The notes beneath the pieces were generated by a model. The model did no database searches, was not told the origin of the DNA, and saw only the letters and a list, made by a program, of their open reading frames with translations. A program made the position numbers and the translations under genes. A DNA stretch of 64,000 nt from Streptomyces sp. NBC_00289 (lineage in GTDB: Bacteria > Actinomycetota > Actinomycetes > Streptomycetales > Streptomycetaceae). Where the stretch lies: contig NZ_CP108046.1 in assembly GCF_041435115.1 (NCBI RefSeq), positions 8,618,001 through 8,682,000 on the forward strand, given 5' to 3'. Position 1 is the first letter of the stretch. Each line of letters opens with the position of its first letter. Below are positions 1 through 11,229 of this stretch, one piece after another.

Positions 1-80
1 TCACGGCGAACTTCGAGGAGCACCGGCGCAACGTCGCCGAGTTCAACGCCCACCAGAAGAGTCCGCATCCGACGAAGTGA
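1..80 (+). CDS. 3' end of an unidentified gene
   Basis: An open frame enters from the left edge in phase 3 and stops with TGA at 78-80. The 25 visible residues are hydrophilic and end in NAHQKSPHPTK. Codon use is typical of the neighbourhood, with G or C at nearly every third position, so this is probably a real gene terminus. It converges with the flavoprotein gene on the minus strand, 13 bases away. Too little is visible to name a family. Confidence 0.55.
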   Translation, partial: TANFEEHRRNVAEFNAHQKSPHPTK

Positions 81-93
81 ACCGCCGGGGACA

Positions 94-1176
94 TCACGCG
101 GCGACCGGCTCCTCGGCGGAACCCAGCAGCCGCCTGATGTCCCGCACGGCGGCGCGGCCGGCGCGGTTGGCGCCGATGGTGCTGGCCGAGGGCCCGTAGC
201 CGACCAGATGGATCCGCGGGTCGGCGACCGCGCGTGTCCCCTCGACGCGGATGCCGCCGCCCGGCTCGCGCAGCCGCAGCGGCGCCAGATGGTCGATGGC
301 GGCGCGGAATCCGGTCGCCCACAGAATGACGTCGGCGTCCACGTGCCGGCCGTCCTTCCACTCCACCCCGTCGGGCGTGATGCGGTCGAACATCGGCAAC
401 CCGTCCAGGACTCCGTCCTCCAGCCCCTTCCGTACGGCGTCGTTGAGGGGCAGCCCGGTGACCGAGACCACGCTCTTGGGCGGCAGCCCCTGGCGCACCC
501 GCTCCTCGACGAGGGCGACCGCGGCCCGGCCCACCTCCTCGTCGAAGGGGCCTTCGCGGAAGACGGGCGGTCGCCGGGTGACCCAGGTGGTGGCGGCCGC
601 GTACGGGGCGATCTCCAGCAGGTGCTGCGTGCCGGAAGCGCCACCGCCCACCACGACCACCCGCTGACCGGCGAACTCCTCGGGTCCCGGATACCGGGCG
701 GTGTGCAACTGCCGTCCGCGGAAGGTCTCCTGGCCGGGGTAGCGCGGCCAGAACGGCCGGTCCCAGGTGCCGGTCGCGTTGATCAGGGCCCGCGTCGACC
801 AGGTCCCGGCGGAGCTCTCGACGAGCAGTCGCCGGTCGGCTCCCTCACGCACCGCCCGCACGTCGACCGGCCGCCGCACGCGTAGGTCGAAGGTGCGCTC
901 GTACGTGTCGAAGTACTCCGTGACGACCTCGGCGGACGGCCGCGCGGGATCGGCGCCGGTGAGTTCCATGCCGGGCAGGGCATGCATCCCGTGCACCCTG
1001 CCGTACGTCAGCGAAGGCCACCGGAACTGCCAGGCGCCGCCCGGACCGGGGGAGTGGTCGAGCACCACGAAGTCGCGGTCCGGCTTGAACCCGGTGCGCC
1101 GCAGGTGGTGGGCGGCGGCCAGCCCGGCCTGGCCGGCGCCGATGACGACTACCTCGACCTCGTGGACGTTGTTCAC
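94..1176 (-). CDS. FAD/NAD(P)-dependent flavoprotein monooxygenase-like oxidoreductase
   Basis: The 360-residue protein begins with an FAD Rossmann motif, VVVIGAGQAGLAAAHHLRR, directly after the start. A second nucleotide-binding motif, VVVVGGGASGTQ, sits mid-protein, and the late ATGFR motif is typical of flavin-containing monooxygenases and CzcO/TrkA-like reductases. It probably uses NADPH to oxidise a small substrate or acts as a dehydrogenase; the substrate cannot be told. The frame stays open upstream to 1359, but that extension is Arg/Pro/Gly-rich and contains the 17-bp tandem repeat at 1217-1267. I therefore chose the GTG at 1176, which places the Rossmann motif at the N terminus as the family expects. 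The ribosome binding site is weak. It is a single gene converging with the truncated gene at the left edge. Confidence 0.8.
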   Translation of the reverse strand: MNNVHEVEVVVIGAGQAGLAAAHHLRRTGFKPDRDFVVLDHSPGPGGAWQFRWPSLTYGRVHGMHALPGMELTGADPARPSAEVVTEYFDTYERTFDLRVRRPVDVRAVREGADRRLLVESSAGTWSTRALINATGTWDRPFWPRYPGQETFRGRQLHTARYPGPEEFAGQRVVVVGGGASGTQHLLEIAPYAAATTWVTRRPPVFREGPFDEEVGRAAVALVEERVRQGLPPKSVVSVTGLPLNDAVRKGLEDGVLDGLPMFDRITPDGVEWKDGRHVDADVILWATGFRAAIDHLAPLRLREPGGGIRVEGTRAVADPRIHLVGYGPSASTIGANRAGRAAVRDIRRLLGSAEEPVAA

Positions 1177-1216
1177 GTTTCTACCAACCGCCCGGCCGGC
1201 GCGGATCTTCCCGCCC

Positions 1217-1267
1217 GCCCGGAGCCGGCGCCTGCCCGGAGCCGGCGCCTGCCCGGAGCCGGCGCCC
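1217..1267. repeat. Three-copy 17-bp tandem repeat
   Basis: The unit GCCCGGAGCCGGCGCCT occurs three times head to tail at 1217-1233, 1234-1250 and 1251-1267; the last copy differs only in its final base. It lies in the gap between two divergently transcribed genes, just upstream of the flavoprotein start. Nothing else recognisable lies in the 286-base gap 1177-1462 apart from a Shine-Dalgarno-like GGATGGGG before the next gene. Confidence 0.85.
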
Positions 1268-1462
1268 GATCGCCCGACCGCCCTGAGAATCGGCGGCCCG
1301 TCCTCCAGGCATCGACGAGCCGTCGACCAGCCCACGAGCGGTCGGCCCGCGAATCGCACCCGCCGCGAACCACCGGTTGGGCTCCTTCAGGTGCGGCCAC
1401 CCGGACAGCGCGAAGTGCTCGCCGGGCGGTGTGGAATCCGGCGTATGGGTCAGGATGGGGTC

Positions 1463-1885
1463 ATGTCAGATGCCTTCACCACCCGAGTCCTGAACGTGGC
1501 GACGGGTTCCGCGGAGCGGATCGTCGACCTCACCCGAGACTGCGCGGAGTTCCTCCAGGCGGCGGCCGGCGGCCGCGACGGTCTTCTGAACGTCTTCGTC
1601 CCCCACGCGACCGCCGGCATCGCGATCCTCGAGACCGGCGCGGGCAGCGACGAGGACCTCCTCGCCACCCTGCACACCCTGCTGCCCGCCGACGACCGCT
1701 GGCAGCACCGGCACGGCAGCCCCGGTCACGGCCGCGATCACGTCCTCCCGGCGATCGTCCCGCCCCACGCGACCCTTCCGGTGCTGGGCGGCCGGCTGGA
1801 GCTGGGGACCTGGCAGTCGGTGTGTCTGGTGGACACCAACAAGGACAATCCGAACCGGCAGGTCCGGCTGAGCTTCCTCGGGTGA
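1463..1885 (+). CDS. YjbQ family protein (UPF0047)
   Basis: The 140-residue protein has the family's full length and hallmark blocks: a VFVPHATAGIAILE segment, a HGSPGHGRDHVLPAIV segment with conserved histidines, and the closing GTWQSVCLVD block. YjbQ proteins are small trimeric enzymes; some members have weak thiamine-phosphate synthase activity, but the physiological role is uncertain. The ATG at 1463 follows GGATGGGG at a good distance. An in-frame ATG at 1445 is also possible, but the sequence between them is unlike family members. It stands alone; a GC-rich 14-bp palindrome at 1886-1899 follows the stop and may act as a terminator. Confidence 0.9.
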   Translation: MSDAFTTRVLNVATGSAERIVDLTRDCAEFLQAAAGGRDGLLNVFVPHATAGIAILETGAGSDEDLLATLHTLLPADDRWQHRHGSPGHGRDHVLPAIVPPHATLPVLGGRLELGTWQSVCLVDTNKDNPNRQVRLSFLG

Positions 1886-2143
1886 CGCCCGCGCGGGCGG
1901 GCGGGGGCCTTTCGGTCACTCGCGACGCGGTCGCCGACCGAGCCCGTCCCGGCCGCCCGCACGCACCGGGCCGCGGTCCCGCACCGGGATGGTCACGGCC
2001 GTACTCACCGGCCACCACGTCCAGCCCGAGCTGGAATCGCTGGAATCGCCGGATTCGCACGGCAAGTGATCCGGCTCTCATGGCACGGCACCGGCATTGC
2101 CGAGACCATGGTGTTCTTCACCGGCAGGCCGAAGGGATCGGGA

Positions 2144-5100
2144 ATGCTCCGCAAGGTACTGGTCGCCAACCGTGGCGAGATCGCGATTCGCGCGTTCCGC
2201 GCCGGATACGAGCTCGGTGCGAGGACCGTCGCCGTCTTCCCGCACGAGGACCGCAACTCGCTGCACCGACTGAAGGCGGACGAGGCCTACCAGATCGGTG
2301 AGCCGGGGCACCCCGTACGGGCGTACCTCTCCGTCGAGGAGATCATGCGCGCGGCCCGGCAGGCCGGCGCCGACGCCGTCTACCCCGGATACGGCTTCCT
2401 GTCCGAGAACCCCGAGCTCGCGCGCGCGTGCGAGGAGGCGGGCATCACCTTCGTCGGGCCGAGCGCGCACATCCTCGAGCTGACGGGCAACAAGGCGCGC
2501 GCGGTGGCCGCGGCCCGCGCCGCCGGGGTGCCGGTGCTGGGCTCCTCCGCGCCCTCCAGCGATGTGGACGAGCTGGTGCGGGCCGCCGAGGACGTCGGCT
2601 TCCCCCTGTTCGTGAAGGCGGTCGCCGGCGGCGGAGGCCGCGGCATGCGCCGCGTGCAGGACCCCGCGACACTCCGCGAGTCGATCGAGGCGGCCGCGCG
2701 CGAGGCGGCGTCGGCGTTCGGGGACGCCACGGTCTTCCTGGAGAAGGCCGTCGTCGAGCCCCGGCACATCGAGGTGCAGATCCTCGCCGACGGGGACGGC
2801 AACGTCATTCACCTGTTCGAGCGCGACTGTTCCGTGCAGCGACGCCACCAGAAGGTCATCGAGCTGGCGCCCGCGCCCAACCTCGACCCGGCCCTGCGCG
2901 AGCGGATGTGCGCCGACGCCGTACGGTTCGCCCAGGAGATCGGCTACCGCAACGCGGGCACCGTGGAGTTCCTGCTCGACCGCGACGGAAACCACGTCTT
3001 CATCGAGATGAACCCGCGCATCCAGGTCGAGCACACGGTGACCGAGGAGGTCACCGACGTCGACCTCGTGCAGGCACAGCTGCGCATCGCGGCCGGCGAG
3101 ACACTCGCCGACCTCGGTCTCTCGCAGGACACCGTCACCCTGCACGGTGCCGCGCTGCAGTGCCGGATCACCACCGAGGACCCGGCCAACGGCTTCCGCC
3201 CCGACACCGGCCGGATCAGCGCCTACCGTTCGCCCGGCGGCTCGGGCATCCGGCTCGACGGCGGTACCACCCACGCCGGTACGGAGATCAGCGCCCACTT
3301 CGACTCGATGCTGGTCAAGCTGAGCTGTCGGGGCCGGGACTTCACGACCGCGGTCAACCGCGCCCGGCGTGCCGTGGCCGAGTTCCGCATCCGCGGTGTG
3401 GCCACCAACATCCCGTTCCTGCAGGCCGTCCTCGACGATCCCGACTTCCAGGCCGGCCGGGTCACGACGTCGTTCATCGAGCAGCGCCCGCACCTGCTGA
3501 CCGCACGTCACTCCGCGGACCGCGGCACCAAGCTGCTCACCTATCTGGCCGATGTCACGGTCAACAAGCCGCACGGTGAGCGGCCCGACCTGATCCACCC
3601 CGTCACGAAGCTGAAGCCGCTGCCCGCCGCCGAACCGCCCGCGGGCTCGAAGCAGAAGCTCGTCGAACTCGGCCCGGAGGGGTTCGCCCGCTGGCTGCGC
3701 GAGTCGCCGGCCGTCGGCGTCACCGACACCACGTTCCGCGACGCCCACCAGTCACTGCTCGCCACCCGGGTGCGTACCAAGGACATGCTCGCCGTCGCTC
3801 CCCTGGTGGCACGGACGCTGCCCGAGCTGCTGTCCCTGGAGTGCTGGGGCGGTGCCACCTACGACGTGGCGCTGCGCTTCCTCGCCGAGGACCCCTGGGA
3901 GCGCCTGGCCGCGCTCCGCGCCGCCGTACCGAACATCTGCCTGCAGATGCTGCTGCGCGGCCGCAACACCGTGGGCTACACGCCGTACCCGACGGAGGTC
4001 ACCGACGCCTTCGTGCAGGAGGCCGCGAACACCGGCATCGACATCTTCCGGATCTTCGACGCGCTGAACGACGTCGGGCAGATGCGGCCCGCCATCGATG
4101 CGGTGCGGGAGACCGGGACGGCCGTCGCCGAGGTCGCCCTGTGCTACACCTCGGACCTGTCCGACCCGTCCGAGCGGCTGTACACCCTCGACTACTACCT
4201 CCGCCTGGCCGAACAGATCGTGGCCGCCGGCGCGCACGTCCTGGCCGTCAAGGACATGGCGGGACTGCTCCGCGCTCCGGCCGCGGCGACGCTGGTGTCG
4301 GCCCTGCGCCGCGAGTTCGACCTGCCGGTGCACATCCACACCCACGACACGACGGGCGGTCAGCTCGCCACCTACCTGGCCGCGATCCAGGCCGGCGCGA
4401 ACGCCGTGGACGGAGCGGTGGCGTCCATGGCCGGCACCACCTCGCAGCCGTCCCTGTCGGCGATCGTGGCCGCGACCGACCACACCGAGCGGCCCACCGG
4501 CCTCGACCTCAGGGCGGTCGGCGACCTGGAGCCGTACTGGGAGAGCGTCCGCAAGATCTACGCGCCCTTCGAGGCGGGCCTCGCCTCGCCGACGGGACGC
4601 GTGTACGACCACGAGATCCCCGGCGGCCAGCTCTCCAACCTGCGCACCCAGGCGGTGGCGCTCGGTCTCGGCGACCGCTTCGAGGACATCGAGGCGATGT
4701 ACGCGGCCGCCGACGGCATCCTGGGCCACCTGGTGAAGGTCACCCCCTCGTCCAAGGTGGTCGGCGACCTCGCCCTGCACCTGGTCGGCTCCGGGGCGAC
4801 GCCCGAGGAGTTCGAGGCGGCGCCGGACAGGTTCGACATCCCCGACTCCGTGATCGGCTTCCTGCGCGGTGAGCTCGGAACCCCGCCCGGCGGCTGGCCG
4901 GAGCCGTTCCGCAGCAGGGCGCTGGAGGGCCGCGCCGAGGCCAAGCCGGTGCCGGAGCTGACCGAGGAGGATCGTACGGGACTGGAGAAGGAGCGGCGCG
5001 CCACGCTCAACCGGCTGCTGTTCCCCGGACCGACGCGGGACTTCGAGACCCACCGGCAGACCTACGGCGACACCAGTGTGCTGGACAGCAAGGACTTCTT

Positions 5101-5518
5101 CTACGGTCTGCGGCCCGGCAACGAGTACACCGTCGACCTCGAGCCCGGCGTGCGGCTGCTCATCGCGCTGGAAGCCGTCGGCGAGGCCGACGAACGCGGC
5201 ATGCGCACCGTGATGTCCACCCTGAACGGCCAGCTGCGGCCGATCCAGGTCCGCGACACCACGGCGTCCTCCGACGTACCGGCGACGGAGAAGGCCGACC
5301 GCTCCAACGCCGGCCACGTCGCCGCGCCCTTCGCCGGAGTCGTGACGCTGGCGGTCGCCGAGGGCGACGAGGTGGCGGCCGGTGCCATGGTGGCCACCAT
5401 CGAGGCGATGAAGATGGAAGCGACGATCACCGCCCCGAAGGCCGGTCGGGTGTCCAGGCTGGCCATCACCCGGATCCAGCAGGTGGAGGGCGGCGACCTG
5501 CTCGTCGAGATCGGCTGA
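2144..5518 (+). CDS. pyc: Pyruvate carboxylase
   Basis: The 1124-residue single-chain enzyme carboxylates pyruvate to oxaloacetate, replenishing the TCA cycle. Domains run in the classic order. The biotin carboxylase starts at MLRKVLVANRGE, has the ATP-grasp glycine loop VAGGGGRGMR near residue 160 and EMNPRIQVEHT near 288. The carboxyltransferase begins around residue 525 with TTFRDAHQSLLATR. A C-terminal biotinyl domain carries the acceptor lysine K1090 in EAMKMEA. Length matches actinobacterial Pyc. I chose the ATG at 2144, preceded by GAAGGGATCGGGA, because family members start exactly there; the frame is open further upstream. The 258-base gap before it holds a tandem 9-mer GCTGGAATC at 2030-2047 and no other clear signal. 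Confidence 0.97.
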   Translation: MLRKVLVANRGEIAIRAFRAGYELGARTVAVFPHEDRNSLHRLKADEAYQIGEPGHPVRAYLSVEEIMRAARQAGADAVYPGYGFLSENPELARACEEAGITFVGPSAHILELTGNKARAVAAARAAGVPVLGSSAPSSDVDELVRAAEDVGFPLFVKAVAGGGGRGMRRVQDPATLRESIEAAAREAASAFGDATVFLEKAVVEPRHIEVQILADGDGNVIHLFERDCSVQRRHQKVIELAPAPNLDPALRERMCADAVRFAQEIGYRNAGTVEFLLDRDGNHVFIEMNPRIQVEHTVTEEVTDVDLVQAQLRIAAGETLADLGLSQDTVTLHGAALQCRITTEDPANGFRPDTGRISAYRSPGGSGIRLDGGTTHAGTEISAHFDSMLVKLSCRGRDFTTAVNRARRAVAEFRIRGVATNIPFLQAVLDDPDFQAGRVTTSFIEQRPHLLTARHSADRGTKLLTYLADVTVNKPHGERPDLIHPVTKLKPLPAAEPPAGSKQKLVELGPEGFARWLRESPAVGVTDTTFRDAHQSLLATRVRTKDMLAVAPLVARTLPELLSLECWGGATYDVALRFLAEDPWERLAALRAAVPNICLQMLLRGRNTVGYTPYPTEVTDAFVQEAANTGIDIFRIFDALNDVGQMRPAIDAVRETGTAVAEVALCYTSDLSDPSERLYTLDYYLRLAEQIVAAGAHVLAVKDMAGLLRAPAAATLVSALRREFDLPVHIHTHDTTGGQLATYLAAIQAGANAVDGAVASMAGTTSQPSLSAIVAATDHTERPTGLDLRAVGDLEPYWESVRKIYAPFEAGLASPTGRVYDHEIPGGQLSNLRTQAVALGLGDRFEDIEAMYAAADGILGHLVKVTPSSKVVGDLALHLVGSGATPEEFEAAPDRFDIPDSVIGFLRGELGTPPGGWPEPFRSRALEGRAEAKPVPELTEEDRTGLEKERRATLNRLLFPGPTRDFETHRQTYGDTSVLDSKDFFYGLRPGNEYTVDLEPGVRLLIALEAVGEADERGMRTVMSTLNGQLRPIQVRDTTASSDVPATEKADRSNAGHVAAPFAGVVTLAVAEGDEVAAGAMVATIEAMKMEATITAPKAGRVSRLAITRIQQVEGGDLLVEIG

Positions 5519-5533
5519 GCCCCGCACCCGGCC

Positions 5534-5599
5534 CCGCCGTACGGGACCGCCGGGTTCCGCGCCGGCACCTCCGCCGTACGGGACCGCCGGGTTCCGCGC
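5534..5599. repeat. Two-copy 29-bp direct repeat
   Basis: An identical 29-base segment starting CCGCCGTACGGGACCGCCGG occurs at 5534-5562 and 5571-5599, with a third partial echo (CGCCCGGTTCCCTACCG) just after. It fills the gap between pyruvate carboxylase and the glycosidase operon. The origin could be replication slippage; no obvious hairpin or promoter coincides. Confidence 0.85.
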
Positions 5600-5692
5600 A
5601 ATCGCCCGGTTCCCTACCGGAGCCTGCCATTGCGGCCCGGTCCGCGGCGTCCGAGTCTGGACGCACGGGCCGGGCTGCTGGGAGGACGGGCG

Positions 5693-8376
<2,684 letters not shown>

Positions 8377-8380
<4 letters not shown>

Positions 8381-9846
8381 CGGTCGTCCACGAGATCAAC
8401 ACGCTTGTCTGGCTGGGTGAACTGAGCCTCCGGTACGGGCGACGGATCACGCTCGGGGAGGTGCCCGGTGAGGTCTGGGACGAGGTCGCACGGCCGGGCG
8501 TCGACACCGTCTGGCTGATGGGCGTCTGGCAGCGCAGCCCGGCCGGGCTGCGGATCGCGCTGCGCGAGGAGAGCCTGCTGTCGGCGTTCCGCGAGGCCCT
8601 GCCCGACGTCACCGAGGCGGACATCGCCGGCTCCCCGTACTGCGTGCGCGGCCACGTCGTCGACGAGGGGCTCGGCGGGCCGGACGGGCTGGCCGCGGCG
8701 CGCGCCGAACTCGCGGCGCGCGGGCTGCGGTTGATCCTCGACTACGTCCCCAACCATGTGGCCCCCGACCATCCCTGGCTCACCGAGCACCCCGACCGGC
8801 TGATCCAGGGCAGCGCCGACGACCTGGCCCGCGCGCCGGAGGCATTCATCGAGGCCGGCGGTCACGTCTACGCCCGGGGCCGTGACCCCTACTTCCCGCC
8901 CTGGCCGGACGTGGTCCAGCTGAACGCGTACAGCGACGGCCTGCGCGCGGCGGCGGTGGAGACGCTGGTGGCCATCGGCGAACAGGCGGACGGCGTGCGC
9001 TGCGACATGGCGATGCTGATGATGAACGACGTCTTCGCGAAGACGTGGGGGGACCGGCCGGGCAGGCTGCCCGGCGAGGACTTCTGGCCGTACGTCCTCC
9101 CGCGGGTGCGCGAGCGCCACCCCGGCCTCCTTCTCGTCGCGGAGGCGTACTGGGACCTCGAAGGTGCGCTCCGGCAGCAGGGCTTCGACCACTGCTACGA
9201 CAAGCGGCTGTACGACCGCCTGCTGCACGAGGACGCCGACTCCGTCCGCGCCCACCTGCGGGCCGGCCCCGCCTTTCAGCGAGGCCTCCTGCGCTTCGTC
9301 GAGAACCACGACGAGCCGCGGGCCGCCGCCGTCCTGCCCGGTGGCCGAAACCGTGCGGCCGCCGTGGCCGTCGCGACCCTGCCCGGGGCGACGCTCTGGC
9401 ACGAGGGCCAGTTCGAGGGCCGCCGGGTGCGGCTACCGGTGTTCCTCTCCCGTGGGCCGCGCGAACCGGTCGACGAGCCGCTGCGCGCGTTCTACGGCCG
9501 CCTGCTCCCGGCCGCGGCCACCGCCCGCCAGGGCGAATGGCGGCCGCTGATCCCGAGCGGCTGGCCGGACAACGACAGCCACCGCGGCGTGCTGGCCTGG
9601 ACCTGGACCCACGCGGACGCCCGCCACCTGGTCGTCGTCAACTACGCCGACCGCCCGGCCCAGGCACGTCTGCCCCTGGCGTGGGACGGCCTGCGCGGCC
9701 ACGAGTACCGCCTGACCGACCTGCTCACGGCCCGGACGTACGACCGTCAGGGCGACGAGCTGACCGACCCGGGCCTGTTCGTGGCCCTGGACGCCTGGGA
9801 GGGGCAGGTCTTCGCCGTGACGGTCACGGGCGGGCAGGCGGAGTGA
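8377..9846 (+). CDS. Alpha-amylase-family (GH13-like) glycosyl hydrolase
   Basis: The 489-residue protein carries the four conserved GH13 regions: DYVPNHVAPDHP near residue 120, GVRCDMAML near 206 with the nucleophile aspartate, LLVAEAYWD near 255 with the acid/base glutamate, and FVENHDEPR near 308. It ends with a beta-sandwich-like C domain. There is no signal peptide. It starts on the ATG that overlaps the stop of the MGH1-like gene by four bases, with GGGAGGAG upstream inside that gene. The pair likely processes a shared intracellular glucan or disaccharide. It converges with the TetR gene 27 bases downstream. Confidence 0.9.
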
Positions 9847-9873
9847 CGAGGGAGGGTGCCGGAGCGGTGGTGC

Positions 9874-10452
9874 TCACCGCCCGGCCGCTCCCGCGCGCAG
9901 GCCGTCCATGATCAGGTCCAGCAGCCGTTCGGCCCGCGGTTGCCAGTCGCTGCGGGGGTCGATCTGCCAGAGGCCGCCGATGGCGAGGAAGAAGTCCTCC
10001 CCGCTCACTCCCGGGCGGATGGTGCCCGCCCTCTCACCGGCGCGCAGGAGGAGCTCGGCCGCCGCGGTGACCGGGGCGGGGCCGGGCTTCTCCGGCGTCC
10101 CCGGTGCGCTGGTGGCCTGGCGGATCGCGTCGGACAGCCCGGCCTTGGCCATGGCGAACCGGGCGAGGCGGTCCATCCAGGCGCGCAGGGCCAGGTCCGG
10201 TTCCCGTGTCTCGAGCAGTTGGGGCGCGGCGTCGGCGACCTGCTGCATCTCGTGGCGGTAGATCTCCAGGACGAGCGACTCGCGACTGGGGAAGTTGCGG
10301 TAGAACGTCGCCTGACCCACGCCCGCCTTCTTGGCGATGACACTGAGGGGAGCGTCCGCGCAGCGCGTCAGTTCGTCCAGGGCGACTTCCAGAATCCGCT
10401 CGCGGTTGCGCTGCGCGTCCGAGCGCAGGGGTGCGTCCTTCTTCTGCTGCAC
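9874..10452 (-). CDS. TetR/AcrR family transcriptional regulator
   Basis: The 192-residue protein has an N-terminal TetR helix-turn-helix: RNRERILEVALDEL followed by SVIAKKAGVGQATFYRNFP and ESLVLEIY. The C-terminal ligand domain is variable. It starts with GTG at 10452 behind a GAGGAGG box. It is divergent from the molybdenum hydroxylase operon, and the shared 207-base gap holds two copies of a perfect palindrome, GGACAACTGTCC. That arrangement suggests it represses itself and the oxidoreductase operon and is released by a substrate-like ligand, probably an aldehyde or aromatic; this part is inference. Confidence 0.93.
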   Translation of the reverse strand: MQQKKDAPLRSDAQRNRERILEVALDELTRCADAPLSVIAKKAGVGQATFYRNFPSRESLVLEIYRHEMQQVADAAPQLLETREPDLALRAWMDRLARFAMAKAGLSDAIRQATSAPGTPEKPGPAPVTAAAELLLRAGERAGTIRPGVSGEDFFLAIGGLWQIDPRSDWQPRAERLLDLIMDGLRAGAAGR

Positions 10453-10493
10453 TCGTCCTCCTCGCGGGCTCGCGGCCGAAACCCGTTCTTGCT

Positions 10494-10545
10494 AACCGGA
10501 CAACTGTCCACTACGTTTCACCGGTAACGGACAACTGTCCGGTTG
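10494..10545. promoter_or_regulatory. Twin TetR-type operator palindromes
   Basis: The 12-mer GGACAACTGTCC (arms GGACA/TGTCC) occurs at 10498-10509 and again at 10529-10540, 31 bases centre to centre, about three helical turns. Both copies have further matching flanks: AACC before the first copy and GGTT after the second. The sites lie 46-88 bases upstream of the TetR start and about 120-160 upstream of the oxidoreductase start. They are very likely bound by the adjacent TetR protein. Confidence 0.8.
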
Positions 10546-10659
10546 AGTCCACTCTAGCGCCGAGGCCACGCGCGGAGCCATCCCCACCCCTGGTTCGTGC
10601 CTCCGCCGGACCGTGCCCCGGCCTGCCCCGGACCCGCGATACGCGAAAGAAGGCTGATC

Positions 10660-11229
10660 ATGACCACAGCCCACCCATCGACGTACAGCGCCATCACCCT
10701 GAACATCAACGGCGAGAAGCACGCGCTGACCGTCGACCACCGCACCACCCTGCTGGACGCCCTGCGCGAGCGCCTGGACCTGACCGGCACCAAGAAAGGC
10801 TGCGACCAGGGCCAGTGCGGTGCCTGCACCGTCCTGCTCGACGACCGCCGGGCCGTGTCCTGCCTGCAGCTCGCGGTGGCGGCCGAAGGACGCGAGATCA
10901 CCACCATCGAAGGCATGGCCGAGGGCGAGCGGCTGCACCCCGTGCAGCAGGCGTTTCTCGACCTCGACGGCTACCAGTGCGGCTACTGCACGCCCGGCCA
11001 GATCTGTTCGGCCGTCGCGGTGATCGAGGAGCACGCGGCGGGCTGGCCGAGCGCCGTCACCGACGACATCCGTCCCGAGGCAGGGCCACCACCCCTGACC
11101 GCCGAGGAGATCCGGGAACGGATGAGCGGAAACCTGTGCCGCTGCGGCGCCTACGTGTCGATCGTCGAGGCGATCGCCCGGGCCGCCGGAACACGGGCCG
11201 AAGAGCAGACCACGGAGGCGGCGGCATGA
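10660..11229 (+). CDS. paoA: Xanthine dehydrogenase-family aldehyde oxidoreductase, [2Fe-2S] subunit
   Basis: The 189-residue protein is the iron-sulfur subunit of a heterotrimeric molybdenum hydroxylase. The plant-type cluster motif CDQGQCGACT starts near residue 47, and the second cluster is bound by CGYCTPGQIC and NLCRCGAY. It passes electrons from the molybdenum site to FAD. The E. coli homologue PaoA (YagT) is exported by a twin-arginine signal; here no such signal is seen, so the enzyme is likely cytoplasmic. The start at 10660 follows AAAGAAGG. The next gene overlaps its stop (ATGA), beginning a tightly coupled operon. Confidence 0.92.
   Translation: MTTAHPSTYSAITLNINGEKHALTVDHRTTLLDALRERLDLTGTKKGCDQGQCGACTVLLDDRRAVSCLQLAVAAEGREITTIEGMAEGERLHPVQQAFLDLDGYQCGYCTPGQICSAVAVIEEHAAGWPSAVTDDIRPEAGPPPLTAEEIRERMSGNLCRCGAYVSIVEAIARAAGTRAEEQTTEAAA

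Noticed and set aside
767..1462. Long N-terminal extension of the YjbQ frame
   Set aside because: The extension is antisense to the flavoprotein and Arg/Pro-rich; the family length and ribosome binding site favour the start at 1463.
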